This document shows positions 36,177 to 47,838 of a stretch of 64,000 bases of DNA, one piece after another. The translations under genes were made by a program, and so were the position numbers. The stretch comes from Cryptomeria japonica (lineage: Eukaryota > Streptophyta > Pinopsida > Cupressales > Cupressaceae). The first letter of the stretch is position 1. Each line of letters opens with the position of its first letter. A model generated the notes under the pieces. That model did not search any database and had not been told where the DNA came from. It saw only the letters and a list, made by a program, of their open reading frames with translations. The DNA is taken from contig NC_081413.1 in NCBI RefSeq assembly GCF_030272615.1, positions 141,269,872 through 141,333,871 on the forward strand, written 5' to 3'.

Positions 36177-37723
36177 GCAACAAAAAATGAAAGAGCACAA
36201 GGAAAGAGAGGCACAATCACACAAGACACCCCCCCAAAATGATTGTTTGGCACTTTATATTTAGTGCATGTACAATGGGCCACTTACAAAAATGGCAAAG
36301 TGGACTTCTGATTTCAAATTTACAACTGCCTCAATGAGGCCAAAGGAGACTCAAATTCATAATGCAAAAGATCTAAACTAAGATCCAAGCAAATTACAAG
36401 TACCAAGTAGGCCAAAAAAGACCAATATCTGAAAGTATAATATCCACTCAAAATATTTGCAAAATGATCATATAGATTATGAATGTAGACAAAAGAATTA
36501 TGCACTTTCAAAAAAAAAGGCACCTGAAAAGGAGGTCGTATGAGCCCAAATGAAGTTGCAAAATAGAGGATTGGACAGGTACAACTGAGACAATCCAAAA
36601 ATTCTGAAAAACTTGTGCACCAAAATCAAAAAATAACCACACCACTACAAAGAGCACGAAAAATTAGTCCAAATAAAAAAAAAGTGCACCCAAAAAGGAG
36701 CAAAATTGGGCAAGTTATGAGCCTCCAAAGTTGACCCAAAAAACCAAACTACTCAACGGAGAGGGGTCTAAAATTTTCAAAATAATGCTGACATCAGCAA
36801 AGCACTGTGTTAAATTTGATGGTCGTATGACCCTCAAAATGGTCATTGCACCCCTTGGCTAATCGTGCAGAAAAGGCTAATGTGGTGCTGACTAAGTAGA
36901 TGACGTGTCAAAAATTTTTCCACAAGCCAGTGGCCTCTTGCCACATGGTGGGTGTGGTATGCCGAGGTAATTCACTGGCGGGACCTGACGGGTGGTCGGT
37001 GGCCGGTTACTGGCAGGCTGTGTCGGAGCTAGTGGGCAGTAGCATTGCTGGAACTGGTGGCCAAGGCTGGTCGCCAGTGGTTAGAGCCCGAGCCGATGGA
37101 AGTCAGCTTCGGTGGGGCCGTCGGAGAAGGCTCTGCAATGGGGTCATCAATGGCCGAATCTGTGGAGGCCACCTGGGCCGAAAGGTGGTGTGAAGGACGT
37201 AGAGACCAGGAAGGCAAAGAGGAGATCGTCGACGTAGTGTGGGCTGACAGGAAGTTGGTCGGAGCTCGGACGTCGATAGAGAGAGGTAGTACGATGGTGG
37301 TCAGTAGGCAGTATGGCCCTATGGTCTGCACAGAGTATGACCCCTATAAGAAAAGTTGTTTGGTACAATGTGGTTCGGGGTGGGGTTAATTAACCTCACC
37401 GAAACCCAAAAAATAACCTCCCTTTTTTTTTAATTTTGCCAAAAATAAAAATAAAATTTGTGCAGAAGGTAAAAACAATATTTATTTTTAAAATAAATTC
37501 GTACAATATTTACCTCAATAGGCGAATTTTTTCCTCCAAGCCTGAAAATCAATTTCCTCCAAAATAGGTCGAGTTTATACTCAATTTTTATGGAAACAGC
37601 CTTCCGGACGCAATGGTGAGGTAAAAAATGCTCTAGGATGCCTCCGAAATGCGCAGTACCTTAGCTCCGAAAATTGAAGCCTCCCAAGATGTCTCCCAAA
37701 ACTAATCAATGAAGCCCCAATGG
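36177..37723 (-). other. Long untranslated leader of element D
   Basis: About 1.5 kb between the primer site and gag, without gag-like coding. The part 36900-37390 is strikingly GC-rich (CGG-, GGTGG- and CGTCG-rich) in AT-rich surroundings and is open in several frames on both strands, but no domain is recognisable. It may be a leader/packaging region or captured sequence. Confidence 0.6.
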
Positions 37724-37735
37724 CTCTGATACCAT
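37724..37735 (-). other. Primer-binding site of element D
   Basis: TGGTATCAGAGC on the - strand, directly adjoining the 5' LTR end ...CTCACA; complementary to tRNA-iMet. Confidence 0.93.
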
Positions 37736-38180
37736 GTGAGATTTTGCTAAGACCAAGGGAACAATGAAAAGAACAAAAGAGAGACAAAAAGATGACAAGA
37801 ACAAATTGTATTCTCATCAATATGCAAATGATCAACTAGATTAACCAATACAATGAATATGGGTCTGCTTATATAGGCAAGGCCATATGGATATGTGAGC
37901 ACACAATCATGACATGTGGCTCAATGAGAAACAAGGGTAGGTAAGAAAAAGTAGGGGTAGGTGGGAGAAATTATATAATATTCCACAAGAGGTGGATGAC
38001 CCACCGAATGTGGAGTGTAATAGCAAGATAATACCACAAAAGGTGGAATTTCTCCTACAAGATACATCCCAATGTGCACACTTCCCTAAGTGTCTCATAT
38101 CCAAACTATGATGAGATGCATTATCCTAAGTTAACTTAAGTAAAGTGTAATAATATCCATGATGAATAATTATTTACACC
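37736..38180 (-). repeat. 5' LTR of element D (main part)
   Basis: 445 bp matching 31410-31854. The remaining AACA is at 39819-39822, displaced by the solo LTR. Confidence 0.92.
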
Positions 38181-39813
38181 TGTGTAGGAGAAAAAGTGAC
38201 ACTAAGCAAACATGCCCTAATCTCACTTTCAACCACACACTTGTGGAATACGAAAGAGCCTAGAGGTATCACACAATTGGCTACTTCTTTTTGTGGAAGA
38301 GAGAGCCACAGGCTACCTATTAGGATTTCTATTCCTTTGTTGCAAATGATAGATAAAATGATGCAAGTTCAATCCCTAACCCCAAAGTGCAAGTATGAAC
38401 TAATAACAAGATTGCAAAATTGAACTTAAATAATGGAAAGTTGTAAACACAAGGACAAGATAAGAATGTAAATGCGTACTCGGTGTTAAAATATGAATGA
38501 AAATGTTCGGGACGGGGGCGTGGGCGCCACTGTCCTGATTCTGATCCTGAAACTGCTGTTTTGCAACTTCAAAAGCTGTCGGAAATGCTGAAACTTGCTA
38601 TGTGACATAGGGACCAGGGCACCCAGTGCCCCTGTCCTAGCAAGACCAGGGCGCCCCATGCCCCTATCCTGGTCTTTTGCTCTGAAAATTGGTGTGGAGT
38701 GCTGTCTCGGCCTGCTTTTCCCAGATCTGCAACTTGCGGTGTCGTCTGAATCCCAAAACCTGCACTTATATCTGAAAAGGGTATGGTGGGTAGCTATATA
38801 GGGTTTTGCCTTAGTCAAACCCCCGCTTCGGTGATTTCCACCTCCACAAATAGCCAAGTTGTATTGTAAAAGTAATGTGTGTGCAGACCTTGTGTGTGTG
38901 CAAGATCCTAAAATGCAAGTAAGCAAACTAGAGCAACCTAGAAAGTAAACCCTAATTGCTTGTAAATGATAATGTAAATGCTCCAAATCAAGATGCAAAG
39001 TGATCTAAAGCATGAATACAAATGATATAATGAGGCTTATGCAAAGACATGAAAACAACATGAAATCATACCCAACCCCAAGGGAGGGGTACAAGCCAAT
39101 CTTCAGTCGGTGATCCCTTATTGCTCTTAAATGCCTTCAAAGCCCTAAATGGATGAATGAAATTGATGAATGCTTGATGGATGGATGTTGAATGTTGTTG
39201 AAGTCTTCAAAGATCTTCTCTTTTGCTACATAGAAGGTCCTTGAAAACCAAAAATCCGGATCCTTTCAAATGAAGAAAGAGAGCTCTTATATATGAAACC
39301 CTAGGTCTTAATTTCAACTTTTGGCCGACCTAGAGATTGAATCTCCCGCCAATTTCTTGGGGTTAAGCTTTATTTTATGATTGGATCGCGCTCCCAAAAT
39401 TTCGGGAAAAATGTCTGGGACCGTGTGCACTCCGGGCGCCACGGTCCCGACAACTTTTCACCAAATTTTCAGGGCCGTTGGATATGATGATTTTAGAGCG
39501 AATCCCGAAGTTACAGGTGATTTCGAGATGTTTTGACCCCCGAAATCAAGCCCCCAAGTTCAAAATAGGACCTAATTAGGGTTTTTGATTAAATGATGTA
39601 TTGGAGGAATAAATTGAAAGGGGCACACTTTAATGAAAGGGCCCAACTTTATGATATGGGAGATGATAAAATAGGACCTTAGACCTAATTAATTTAATTA
39701 ATTAAGTGCTAAAGGGGAAATGCAATGCAAAATGCAAAATGCGCCAAGGCGGGTGCTAAACTAGGTGTGAAATTGTACCACCCTAGCAAGTGCGTACAAT
39801 TTACGATGCTACA
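38181..39813 (-). mobile_element. Solo LTR (1633 bp) nested in the 5' LTR of element D
   Basis: TGTGTAGGAG... to ...CGATGCTACA, with exact target duplication ACACC at 38176-38180 and 39814-39818. No gag, pol, primer site or polypurine tract is inside. On the - strand it has CATATATAAGAGCTC near 39284-39298, a TATA-type promoter, so the - orientation is preferred. Its size suggests a Ty3-gypsy LTR, but no coding part remains to prove this. Confidence 0.85.
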
Positions 39814-39827
39814 ACACCAACATTTCT

Positions 39828-40135
39828 TAGTAAATTATAATATTAAGTTGTTGGTTTGATTCACATTATATTATATTGTTTAAACCTTTGCTTATAGAAC
39901 TACATTTATTAACATTTTAATATTTGGTTTCTTTTTTTCTTTCAAAAATATTAATGTTGCATTTTAATCATTAAATTTTCTAAATATAAATTATTATTAA
40001 CAATTTTATAGTTGAAGTATGTGTGTGAGAGAGAGAATTAAACTAAAAACTTGCTATTATAATATTAAGAAATACTAAAAATTTTTAAAATATTATTATA
40101 AATACTTGAAGAATATAATATTATAAGCAAATTAT
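39828..40135. other. AT-rich spacer
   Basis: Very AT-rich, including a short GA run near 40027; nothing recognised. Confidence 0.5.
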
Positions 40136-40810
40136 TTAAATTGCATATTTGTATATATGTTTGTGAATGAGAAGAAAAATGTTAACTTGCATGGTTTGAA
40201 GGCAATTGTGTGTGCTTGTCCTTGAAAATATAGGCTCATAATGTCCAACAGTTGGATTTGTGTCATGAAAAAGAATTGATATTGTAGCATGGCATGCATC
40301 TTTATTGAAATGCAAATATATTTTTTTGTGTGTCAATGACCATATGCATATGGGTACATTTAACCAATGTGATAACCAGTGGACACAAAATGTATCACCC
40401 CAAAGTCTAACCTCAACACTGGCATTCATTTCTATTGTTGAAAGCCTCATTCTACATACATATGTATTTTTGTCTTGTATATTATGCATATCATAAAGTA
40501 TTGTTGGATGTAATTCATGTTCAAAAGAGTTTAAAGATATAGGACAACCATTGTGAAGACAATGCAATAAATGGTCTACAAGACCATTACGTAGTTCATT
40601 TGGTGTATATCTAGAATGAAACAAGACATGGATTGTGTCAAATAAACAATCACCAACTTTGTAGTTGAATGAGTCAATTTGGAAACAATGTACTATGTCT
40701 AAAGCCTCGTCAATTGATACCATATCTTGTTGGTAGTCTAATTTGTATGTTTCTACTGTAATTGGGTTTTCTAATGCATTTTGTTCGTTTGGACTATTGT
40801 TTGTAGGCAT
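40136..40810 (-). CDS. OTU-like cysteine protease domain protein (224 aa)
   Basis: An uninterrupted ORF on the - strand from ATG 40808-40810. Residues about 47-195 fit the OTU (ovarian tumour) deubiquitinase-type fold: YKVGDCLFDTI with the nucleophile Cys55, TPNELRNGLVDHLL, a central RLWGDTFCVHWLSHWLNVPICIW (WGD at 137-139, in the place of the usual WGG), and HYEPI with catalytic His190 near the end. The Asp normally three residues before the Cys is Val here (VGDC instead of DGNC), so activity is uncertain. The last 30 residues (MQVNIFLLIHKHIYKYAI) look non-conserved. OTU domains occur in host deubiquitinases and in several transposon classes. No transposase or replicase lies alongside. Confidence 0.6.
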   Translation of the reverse strand: MPTNNSPNEQNALENPITVETYKLDYQQDMVSIDEALDIVHCFQIDSFNYKVGDCLFDTIHVLFHSRYTPNELRNGLVDHLLHCLHNGCPISLNSFEHELHPTILYDMHNIQDKNTYVCRMRLSTIEMNASVEVRLWGDTFCVHWLSHWLNVPICIWSLTHKKIYLHFNKDACHATISILFHDTNPTVGHYEPIFSRTSTHNCLQTMQVNIFLLIHKHIYKYAI

Positions 40811-42945
40811 TTTACTAAACTAGTTAACCAATATAAGAAGGTTTCTATCCGTGGTCGTGCTAACTTAGAAATATGGAATATCTACAAACAAAGAAGAAAG
40901 CAATTATGTCTGAAGAACTAAACAAGCAACAAATTTAAGAATTTATTACTCAGCTTGACCAGTAATCATGTGCAAACTAGAACATTGCCCCATGTAAAAG
41001 ATAGCCTGCAAGACAAAAGCACAATTACATTGTCAAATCATTTGACAATATTTTCTTTTGCTTGACCTATGAAGATGTCCTACTGGTTGTGCTTGTCATA
41101 GTTAAGTCTATTGATAAACCAAATGGACGCATCAATCAGGACAAATTCAAGACCAACTTGTGGGAAAGAAAATTGTCTTAAATAGTTTTTTATTGTTGTT
41201 TGGCTACTTGTGCATGAAATTTTATTTTGCTTAATCTTTCATTATGATGATGGAATACTTAACTAGGTTTGTCCTAGTAACCAACTTTGTCCTATTGCTA
41301 CTTTGGGATTCAAACCCAAATTGAGAGAGTTGTTGATAAAATACAATACCATAAAATGCATAATGTTTAAAGAAAGGCCAAATTTATAAATTGAATCAAA
41401 TGACAACTCTAAAATTTATGTATTTCTGAAATAGTGCAACAAGAATTAAAGAAATCCTAGTTTATATGTAATAATTTTGAACAATCGTAAAAACAAGCAA
41501 ATTATGCTAGTAGATGCCAACATGGCATTCAAATTGACAACATTATTATGATTAAAATACCAAGTTCAACATTTGTAATTCTAAAAGACATGAACTCTCA
41601 ACTTCAAGAAAAAAAATTGAAAAAGAATTCGTCGAGAAAAGGGAATTAAAGACTATGTTATAACATTGAAAAGGAAAAGAGAAGTACACACATCCCTATA
41701 CAAGAAATTATTGTACCTATTTCATGGCAAATTCCTTAGCTTTTGTTTCAATTTGTAGTTGGAGCAAGTGGTTTCTGATTGTTATCAACTTCTCTTTTCT
41801 GAACTTGCAAAATTAAGAAAACTAAAATGTTAATTATAGAATTTTGCAAGTAGTTGAAATATGAATACGTAGAGCTTTGTGAGTCAGGCCTTTATATACG
41901 TAAGACAATAAGTTGCAAAGATTATAATAAAGAGCTATTAGCTAACATTCTAAAAAACTTCATGCATTTTTGAATAAAGAGGTTTGTAATTATGTACATT
42001 ACAGTGAGAAAGGAGGGGGAATAAGGAGCACGCAAGGTTTTCTAAATGAATGCTTATGTTTGATAATAAAGAAAGAACAAACACTGCATACACAATATTG
42101 TAAATTGAGTTAATTATTTTATTGGACCATTTTTCAATTCAACTTCAACCTTAGACAACGTACCTTGCAAACATGTATAAACAAAATTTGAAATAGTATC
42201 ATACATTCACTTTAGTAAATACTTTAGTAAAATAGTTGTGTTTTATCTATTTCAATTTCTAGCGATTTTTAGAATTAACCAAGATTTTTTCCTTCAAACA
42301 TAGCTATATTTTGTGCCAAAAAGTATTCCAGGACATAGAAATGCTAGGTGACATTGGTATCACCTGATATGAAGTAACTCAAAATTTCATTTTGCATATT
42401 CCGCTAGTGCTGGTTTGAAGAATAATTATGCCATTAGGAAGCAAAGAGTTTCTTGTCAAAAAATGTAAAGGATTCAAAAGCTCATACACAGTTTTTTACC
42501 ATGAGCTCTTTAGTTAACTATAATGGATTGTGGAAATATCATGTCTTTAAATAATGATGTTCTTCACTTGATCAAACTCTGAGATTTTATTAAAGCATAA
42601 AATAAAAATTAAAACCAGAACATCAAACTGATGACAAATGCAAATTTGAACTTGCAGTACACTTCATTATAGAGATGGGGATATTAATTCTACCAAATCC
42701 AACTCTTACATTCACAATAAACATTTAATCTGAGGCATGCTTTCATCGCCCATGATAAAAAAAACTCAATTGCATTTAGATCTATTCCTAACTAACCATT
42801 CCTTATATCTTAAAGGTATTCTACTAAACTAAATGTAAAGATTATTTTAGAAAATAAATATTTAGGGGTACAAGTATGGATCTGTGTCGCACCTAGAGCT
42901 AATCTATGTGATCCGACCATAAGGGTTCCAGCCGGACTAATGTGA
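40811..42945. other. Intergenic upstream of the OTU ORF
   Basis: AT-rich, no other coding region or transposon terminus recognised. An additional exon of the OTU gene cannot be excluded. Confidence 0.4.
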
Positions 42946-42949
42946 CAGT

Positions 42950-43021
42950 CACGTGGCGCCGACGTGGCAAAGGGGTTCTAGTCAAAAGGGCTCCAGCTGG
43001 AACCCCTTTGCTATATAAGCT
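42950..43021 (+). promoter_or_regulatory. G-box/ACGT elements, inverted repeat and TATA box
   Basis: CACGTG at 42950-42955 and GACGTGGC at 42961-42968 are ACGT-core bZIP-type sites. A perfect 12-bp inverted repeat follows (GCAAAGGGGTTC at 42967-42978 and GAACCCCTTTGC at 43000-43011). It overlaps CTATATAAGC (TATA) at 43011-43020. The transcript would run rightwards, but no ORF lies downstream before the tandem array, so it may be a TE promoter. Confidence 0.45.
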
Positions 43022-43315
43022 AAAAAAAAGGCTTTTTGCCTCATTTTGCACTAACTAGCTTAGATTTTAGCAGTTGAGGAGAAGAAGGGAGCAAAGAAAT
43101 TAGTGTTAATATATTAATGTTTTAGCTTTTTTCATAATTTTGTATAGTTTATTAGTTTTTTAGTTTTTTAATGCTTATTAATATATTAATTTTTAAAAAA
43201 ATTAATGCTTAATAAAATATTGGTTTTAAAATTATTTAATGGTTAAAATATTTTAATGCCTAATTATTTATAAATGTTGTACACATATATAATTAGATGT
43301 TAAAATGATTTCCTA
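43022..43315. other. AT-rich spacer before the array
   Basis: TTAATATATTAATG-like low-complexity sequence; no gene. Confidence 0.5.
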
Positions 43316-46300
43316 TGACCCCTTAGCACATACTAGGACCTCTTAAGACATTTAGGAGAACTTAGTACATCCTAGGACCTTTTAAGACATCATACAACCC
43401 CTTAGTACATCTTATGAGCTATTAAGACATGAACAACCCCTTAATTTATCATAAAACATCGTGTAACCCCTTCAATGTATCCTAGAATGTATAACATAAG
43501 ACCCTATATGACACCATAAGAACCCTTAAGACACCTTATGTCTGTAACAACCCCTTATGACCTTTAATGACTCCTTAAGACCCCTTTGTTGGTGTAGGTT
43601 TTTTATTTTCCTTATGTTAGGGGGTATTTATTTTTCCTACACATATATTATTTAAGCTTGCTTAGGTTAATAGGAGTGGTTTATATGAGTACACGTGGTG
43701 AAATACTTCAGCTACATGTGTAACTCTCCACCTCACATGGGTAGTTGAGTTACACACCCTCTTTTGGCTTTTTGTGCCACCTCTCATAACCACTATTTTG
43801 TCATTTCCTAAGTGGGTTATGGAGTAGATGGGTTTCTCACCCTCTTTTGGCCTTATGTGCCAACTTTCTCAAATCCTTCCCTATCTTCTTGTAAAGAGGT
43901 TATGCCACATGTTTTTCCATTTACCAAGAAGGTAAAACCTCCCACTTTTTATGGGGAATAGGAGTTAATGCATCGCTTGGATGTATATGCTTATATTTTT
44001 CTATATAATAAGCACCATACTCTCACCTTCACTAGTTCAATGATAGCTCGATGAGAGTCTTTTCCAAATTCTCTTCTTTGTCCCTATTTTTCTCTCATAT
44101 CAGAATTATCTTCAATCAACTATTTTGATCTCTGATCATATGTTGCTTGGGGAGTTGCATGTTATCTACAACCGACATCAGATCTTGGCTCGATTCTCGC
44201 TTCTCGCAGAATCTAACACCCTTATGGCCCCTAATGATCCTTATTGATCCCATATGACCCCATAGGATCATCTAGTGTCATAAGGGGTCATATGGTGTCA
44301 TTAGGGTTCATATGGGGTCCTAAGGGGCTACACATGTGTTAGAACACATTTGTGGCCCCTTAGGTTAGAACACTATAAGACGTCATATGGTGTCCTAAAA
44401 GTTATGTTGCACCTACTAGGACGTTAAAAGGGGTCATATGGGGTCACACATGTGTGTCTCCTTAGGACCCATATGACCCCTAACGACACCATAAGACCCC
44501 TTAGGACACTATATGGCCCCATAGGATCATATAGTGTCCTAAGGGGTCATATGGGGTCCTAAGGGGCCACACATGTGACCCCTTAAGAACCCATATGACC
44601 CATTTTAACATCCTAGTAGGTGCAATATAACTTTTAGGACACCATATGACGTCGTATAGTGTTCTAACCTAAGGGGCCACACATGTGTGACCCCTTAGGA
44701 CCCCATATGATGTCTTTAAAGTACTAGTACATAGAACATACCTCTTAGGACACCATATGACCCCATAGGGTCATATAATGTCATACGAGGTCATATGGGT
44801 CACATATGTGTTAGAACACGTGTGAACCACTAGGACCCCATATGACCCCTTTTAAAGTCCTAGTAGGTACAACATACCCCTTAGGACACCATATGACCCC
44901 ATAGGGTCATATACTATCCTAAGGGGTCATATGGAGTCCAAAGGGGACATGGATGTGTTTTAACACGTGTGACCCCTTAGGACCCCATATGAACCCTTTT
45001 AAAGTCCTAGTAAGTACAACATACCTCTTAGGACACCATATGACCCCATAGGATCATATAGTGTCCTCAGGGGTCATATGGGGTCCAAAGGGGCCATGGA
45101 TGTGTTTTAACACGTGTGACCCCTTAGGACCCCATATGACCCCTTTTAACATCCTAGTAGGTGTAAAATACCTATTAGGACACCATATGATGTCATAAGG
45201 TCATATAGTGTCTAAAGGGGTCATATGGGGTACTAAGGGGTCACACATGTGTTAGGACCCCATATGACCTCTTTTAAAGTCCTAGTAGGTACAAAAGACC
45301 TTTTAGGACACCATATAACCCCATAGGTTCATATAGTGTCTTATGGGATCCTAAGGGGTCACACATGTGTCACCCATTAGGATGCCATATAACCCCTTTT
45401 AAAGTCCTAGTAGGTACAACATACCCCTTAGGAAACGATATGTATCCTAAGGGTCCACACATGTGTTATAACACGTGTGAGCCCTTAGGACCCCCTATGA
45501 TCCCTTTTAAAGTCCCAGTAAGTAAAACATGCCTCTTAGGAGACCATATCACCCCACAAGGTCATATAGTGTTCTAAGAGGTCATATGGTGTCCTTAGGG
45601 GTCATATGGGGTCCTAAGGGGGAAAACATGTGTAGAACATGTGTGGCCTCTTAGAACCCCATATGACCCCTAAGGACACCATGTGTGGCCCCTTAGGACC
45701 CCATATGACCCCATAGGATCATATAGTGTCCTAAGGGGTCATATGGGGTCCAAAGGGGTCATGGATGTGTTTTAACATATGTGATCCCTTAGGATCCCAT
45801 ATGACCCCTTTTAACATCCTAGTAGGTGCAACATACGTCTTAGAACACCATATGATGGGTCATATAGTGTCCTATGGGGTCATATGGGGTACTAAGGGGT
45901 CACAACACATGTGTGACCCCTTAGGACCCCATATGACCTTTTTTAAAGTCCTAGTAGGTACAAAAATACCTCTTAGCTAGTAGGCACACCATACCTCTTA
46001 GGACTCCATATGACCCCATAGGCTCATATAGTTTCGTATGGGGTCACATGGGGTCTTTATGGGTCACACATGTGTTAGAACACATGTGTCATCCCTTAGC
46101 ACCCCATGTGACCCCTTTTAAAGTCCTTGTAGGTACAACATACCCATTAGGACACCATATGACCCCACATGGTCATATAGTGTCCTAAGGGTTCATATGG
46201 GTTCCCAAGGGGCCACATATGTGTGACCCCTTAGGACCCCATATGACCCCTTTTAAATTCCTAGAAAGTACAACATACCTCTTAGGACACCAATGACCCC

Positions 46301-47838
46301 ATAGGGCCATATAGTGTCTTAAAGGGTCATATGGGGTCCTAAGGAGCCACAGATGTGTTCTACCACATGTGTAACCCCTTAGGACCCCATATGACTATGT
46401 CACCCCTTAGGACCTCATATGACCCCTCTTAAAGTACTAGTAGGTACAACATACCTCTTAGGATACCATATAACCCCATAGGACCATATAGTGTCATATG
46501 GGGTCATATGGGATCACACATGGACCCCATATGACCCCTTTTAAAGTCCTAGTAGGTACAAAATACCCCTTAGGACACCACATGACCTCATAGGGTCATA
46601 TAGTGTCCTAATTGATCATATGGGGTCCTAAGGGGCCACACATGTGTTATGACATATGTGTGACCCCATATGGCCCCTTTTAAAGTCCTTGTAGGTACAA
46701 TGTAAGGTCAAATGGACACCACATGACCCCTTAGGACACATGTGTGGCCCCTTAGGACCCCATATGACCCCTTTTAAAGTCCTAGTAGGTACAACATACC
46801 CCTTAGGACCCCATATGACTGCTTAGGATACCATAGGGTCATATAGTGTCTTAAGGGGTCATATGGGGTCCTAAGGGGCCACACATACATTTTCTAACAC
46901 ATGTGTGATCCCTTAGGAAACCATAGGGACAGATGGTGTTCTAAGGGGTCATGTATGGGGCCATATGACCTCTTTAAAAGTCATAGTCGGCACAAAATAA
47001 CCCCTAGTACATGGACGAACCCTTAATACATCCTAGGAAATCTTTTGACCCCTTTTAGCATCTTACCATTTATAACTATAGAGACTCAAAATTGGTCATC
47101 ACTCCTACGTCACTAAACCAATTTTTAACATGTCTTCTATGTTGCATTTGATCTTCATCATAAGTTGACATTGTTTCATTCATAACATAAGACCCCATAC
47201 AACACCATAAGACCCCTTATGATTGTAAGGACCTCTAATGATACCTTAAGACCTCTTATGACTCCTAATGACCCCTACTAACCCTATTTGACCCCATAGG
47301 ATCATCTAGTGTCATAAGGGGTCATATGTGGTCCTTAAGCACCACACATGTGTGGACCCTTAGGACCCCATATAACCCCTAATGACACCATATGACCCCT
47401 TAGGACATCATATGACCTCATAGGATCATATAGTGTCCTTAGGGATCATATAGGGTCCATATGACCCCTTTTAAAGTCCTAGTAGGTACAACATACCCCC
47501 CAGGACACCATATGACCCCATAGGATCATATAGTGTCCTAAGGGGTGGGTTCATATGGGTTCCTAAGGGGCCACACACGTGTGACCCCTCAGGACCCCAT
47601 ATGACCCCTTTTAAAGTCATAGTAGGTACAACATACCCCCTCGGATACCATATGACCCCATAGGATCATATAGCGTCCTAACGAGTAATATGGGGTCCTA
47701 AGGGGTCACACATGTGTGACCCCTTAGGAGCCCATATGACCCCATAGGATCATATAGCGTCCTAAGGGGTGCTAAGGGGCCACACATGTGTGACCCCTTA
47801 GGACCCCATATGACTCCTTTTAAAGTTCTAGTAGGTAC
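43316..47838. repeat. Degenerate CATATG-centred tandem/inverted array 1
   Basis: Dominated by variants of GGACACCATATGACCCC and its reverse complement, GGGGTCATATGGTGTCC. These are mixed with ACACATGTGT palindromes and a spacer CCTAGTAGGTACAACATACC. The spacer recurs about every 120-150 bp (for example near 44866, 45008, 45155 and 45285), giving a higher-order unit. Short ORFs across it are by-products of the repeat. A solo LTR interrupts it at 43587-44218, and another ends it at 47839. Confidence 0.9.
43587..44218 (+). mobile_element. Solo LTR (632 bp) in array 1
   Basis: TGTTGGTGTAGG... to ...GAATCTAACA, flanked by exact CCCTT at 43582-43586 and 44219-44223. TATATAATA near 44002 is a likely promoter in + orientation. 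No coding interior. Small size and termini fit a copia LTR. Confidence 0.88.

Larger units (their letters stand above)
31410..39822 (-). mobile_element. Copia element D with nested solo LTR
   Basis: The 3' LTR is 31410-31858. The 5' LTR is 37736-38180 plus the four bases 39819-39822. Exact target duplications TTTCT flank it at 31405-31409 and 39823-39827. The last four bases of the 5' LTR are separated from the rest by a 1.6-kb solo LTR with its own duplication. With that removed both LTRs are 449 bp. The interior carries gag, protease, integrase, RT and RNase H in copia order on the - strand, all interrupted by stops. Confidence 0.93.

Noticed and set aside
45365-45980. ORFs in array 1 giving repeating peptides (GSHMTPF-like)
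   Set aside because: They arise from the repeat word itself, have no start context and shift with each unit; not genes.
43316-47838. CRISPR-like array
   Set aside because: Units are degenerate, in both orientations, with no unique spacers and in a plant context.
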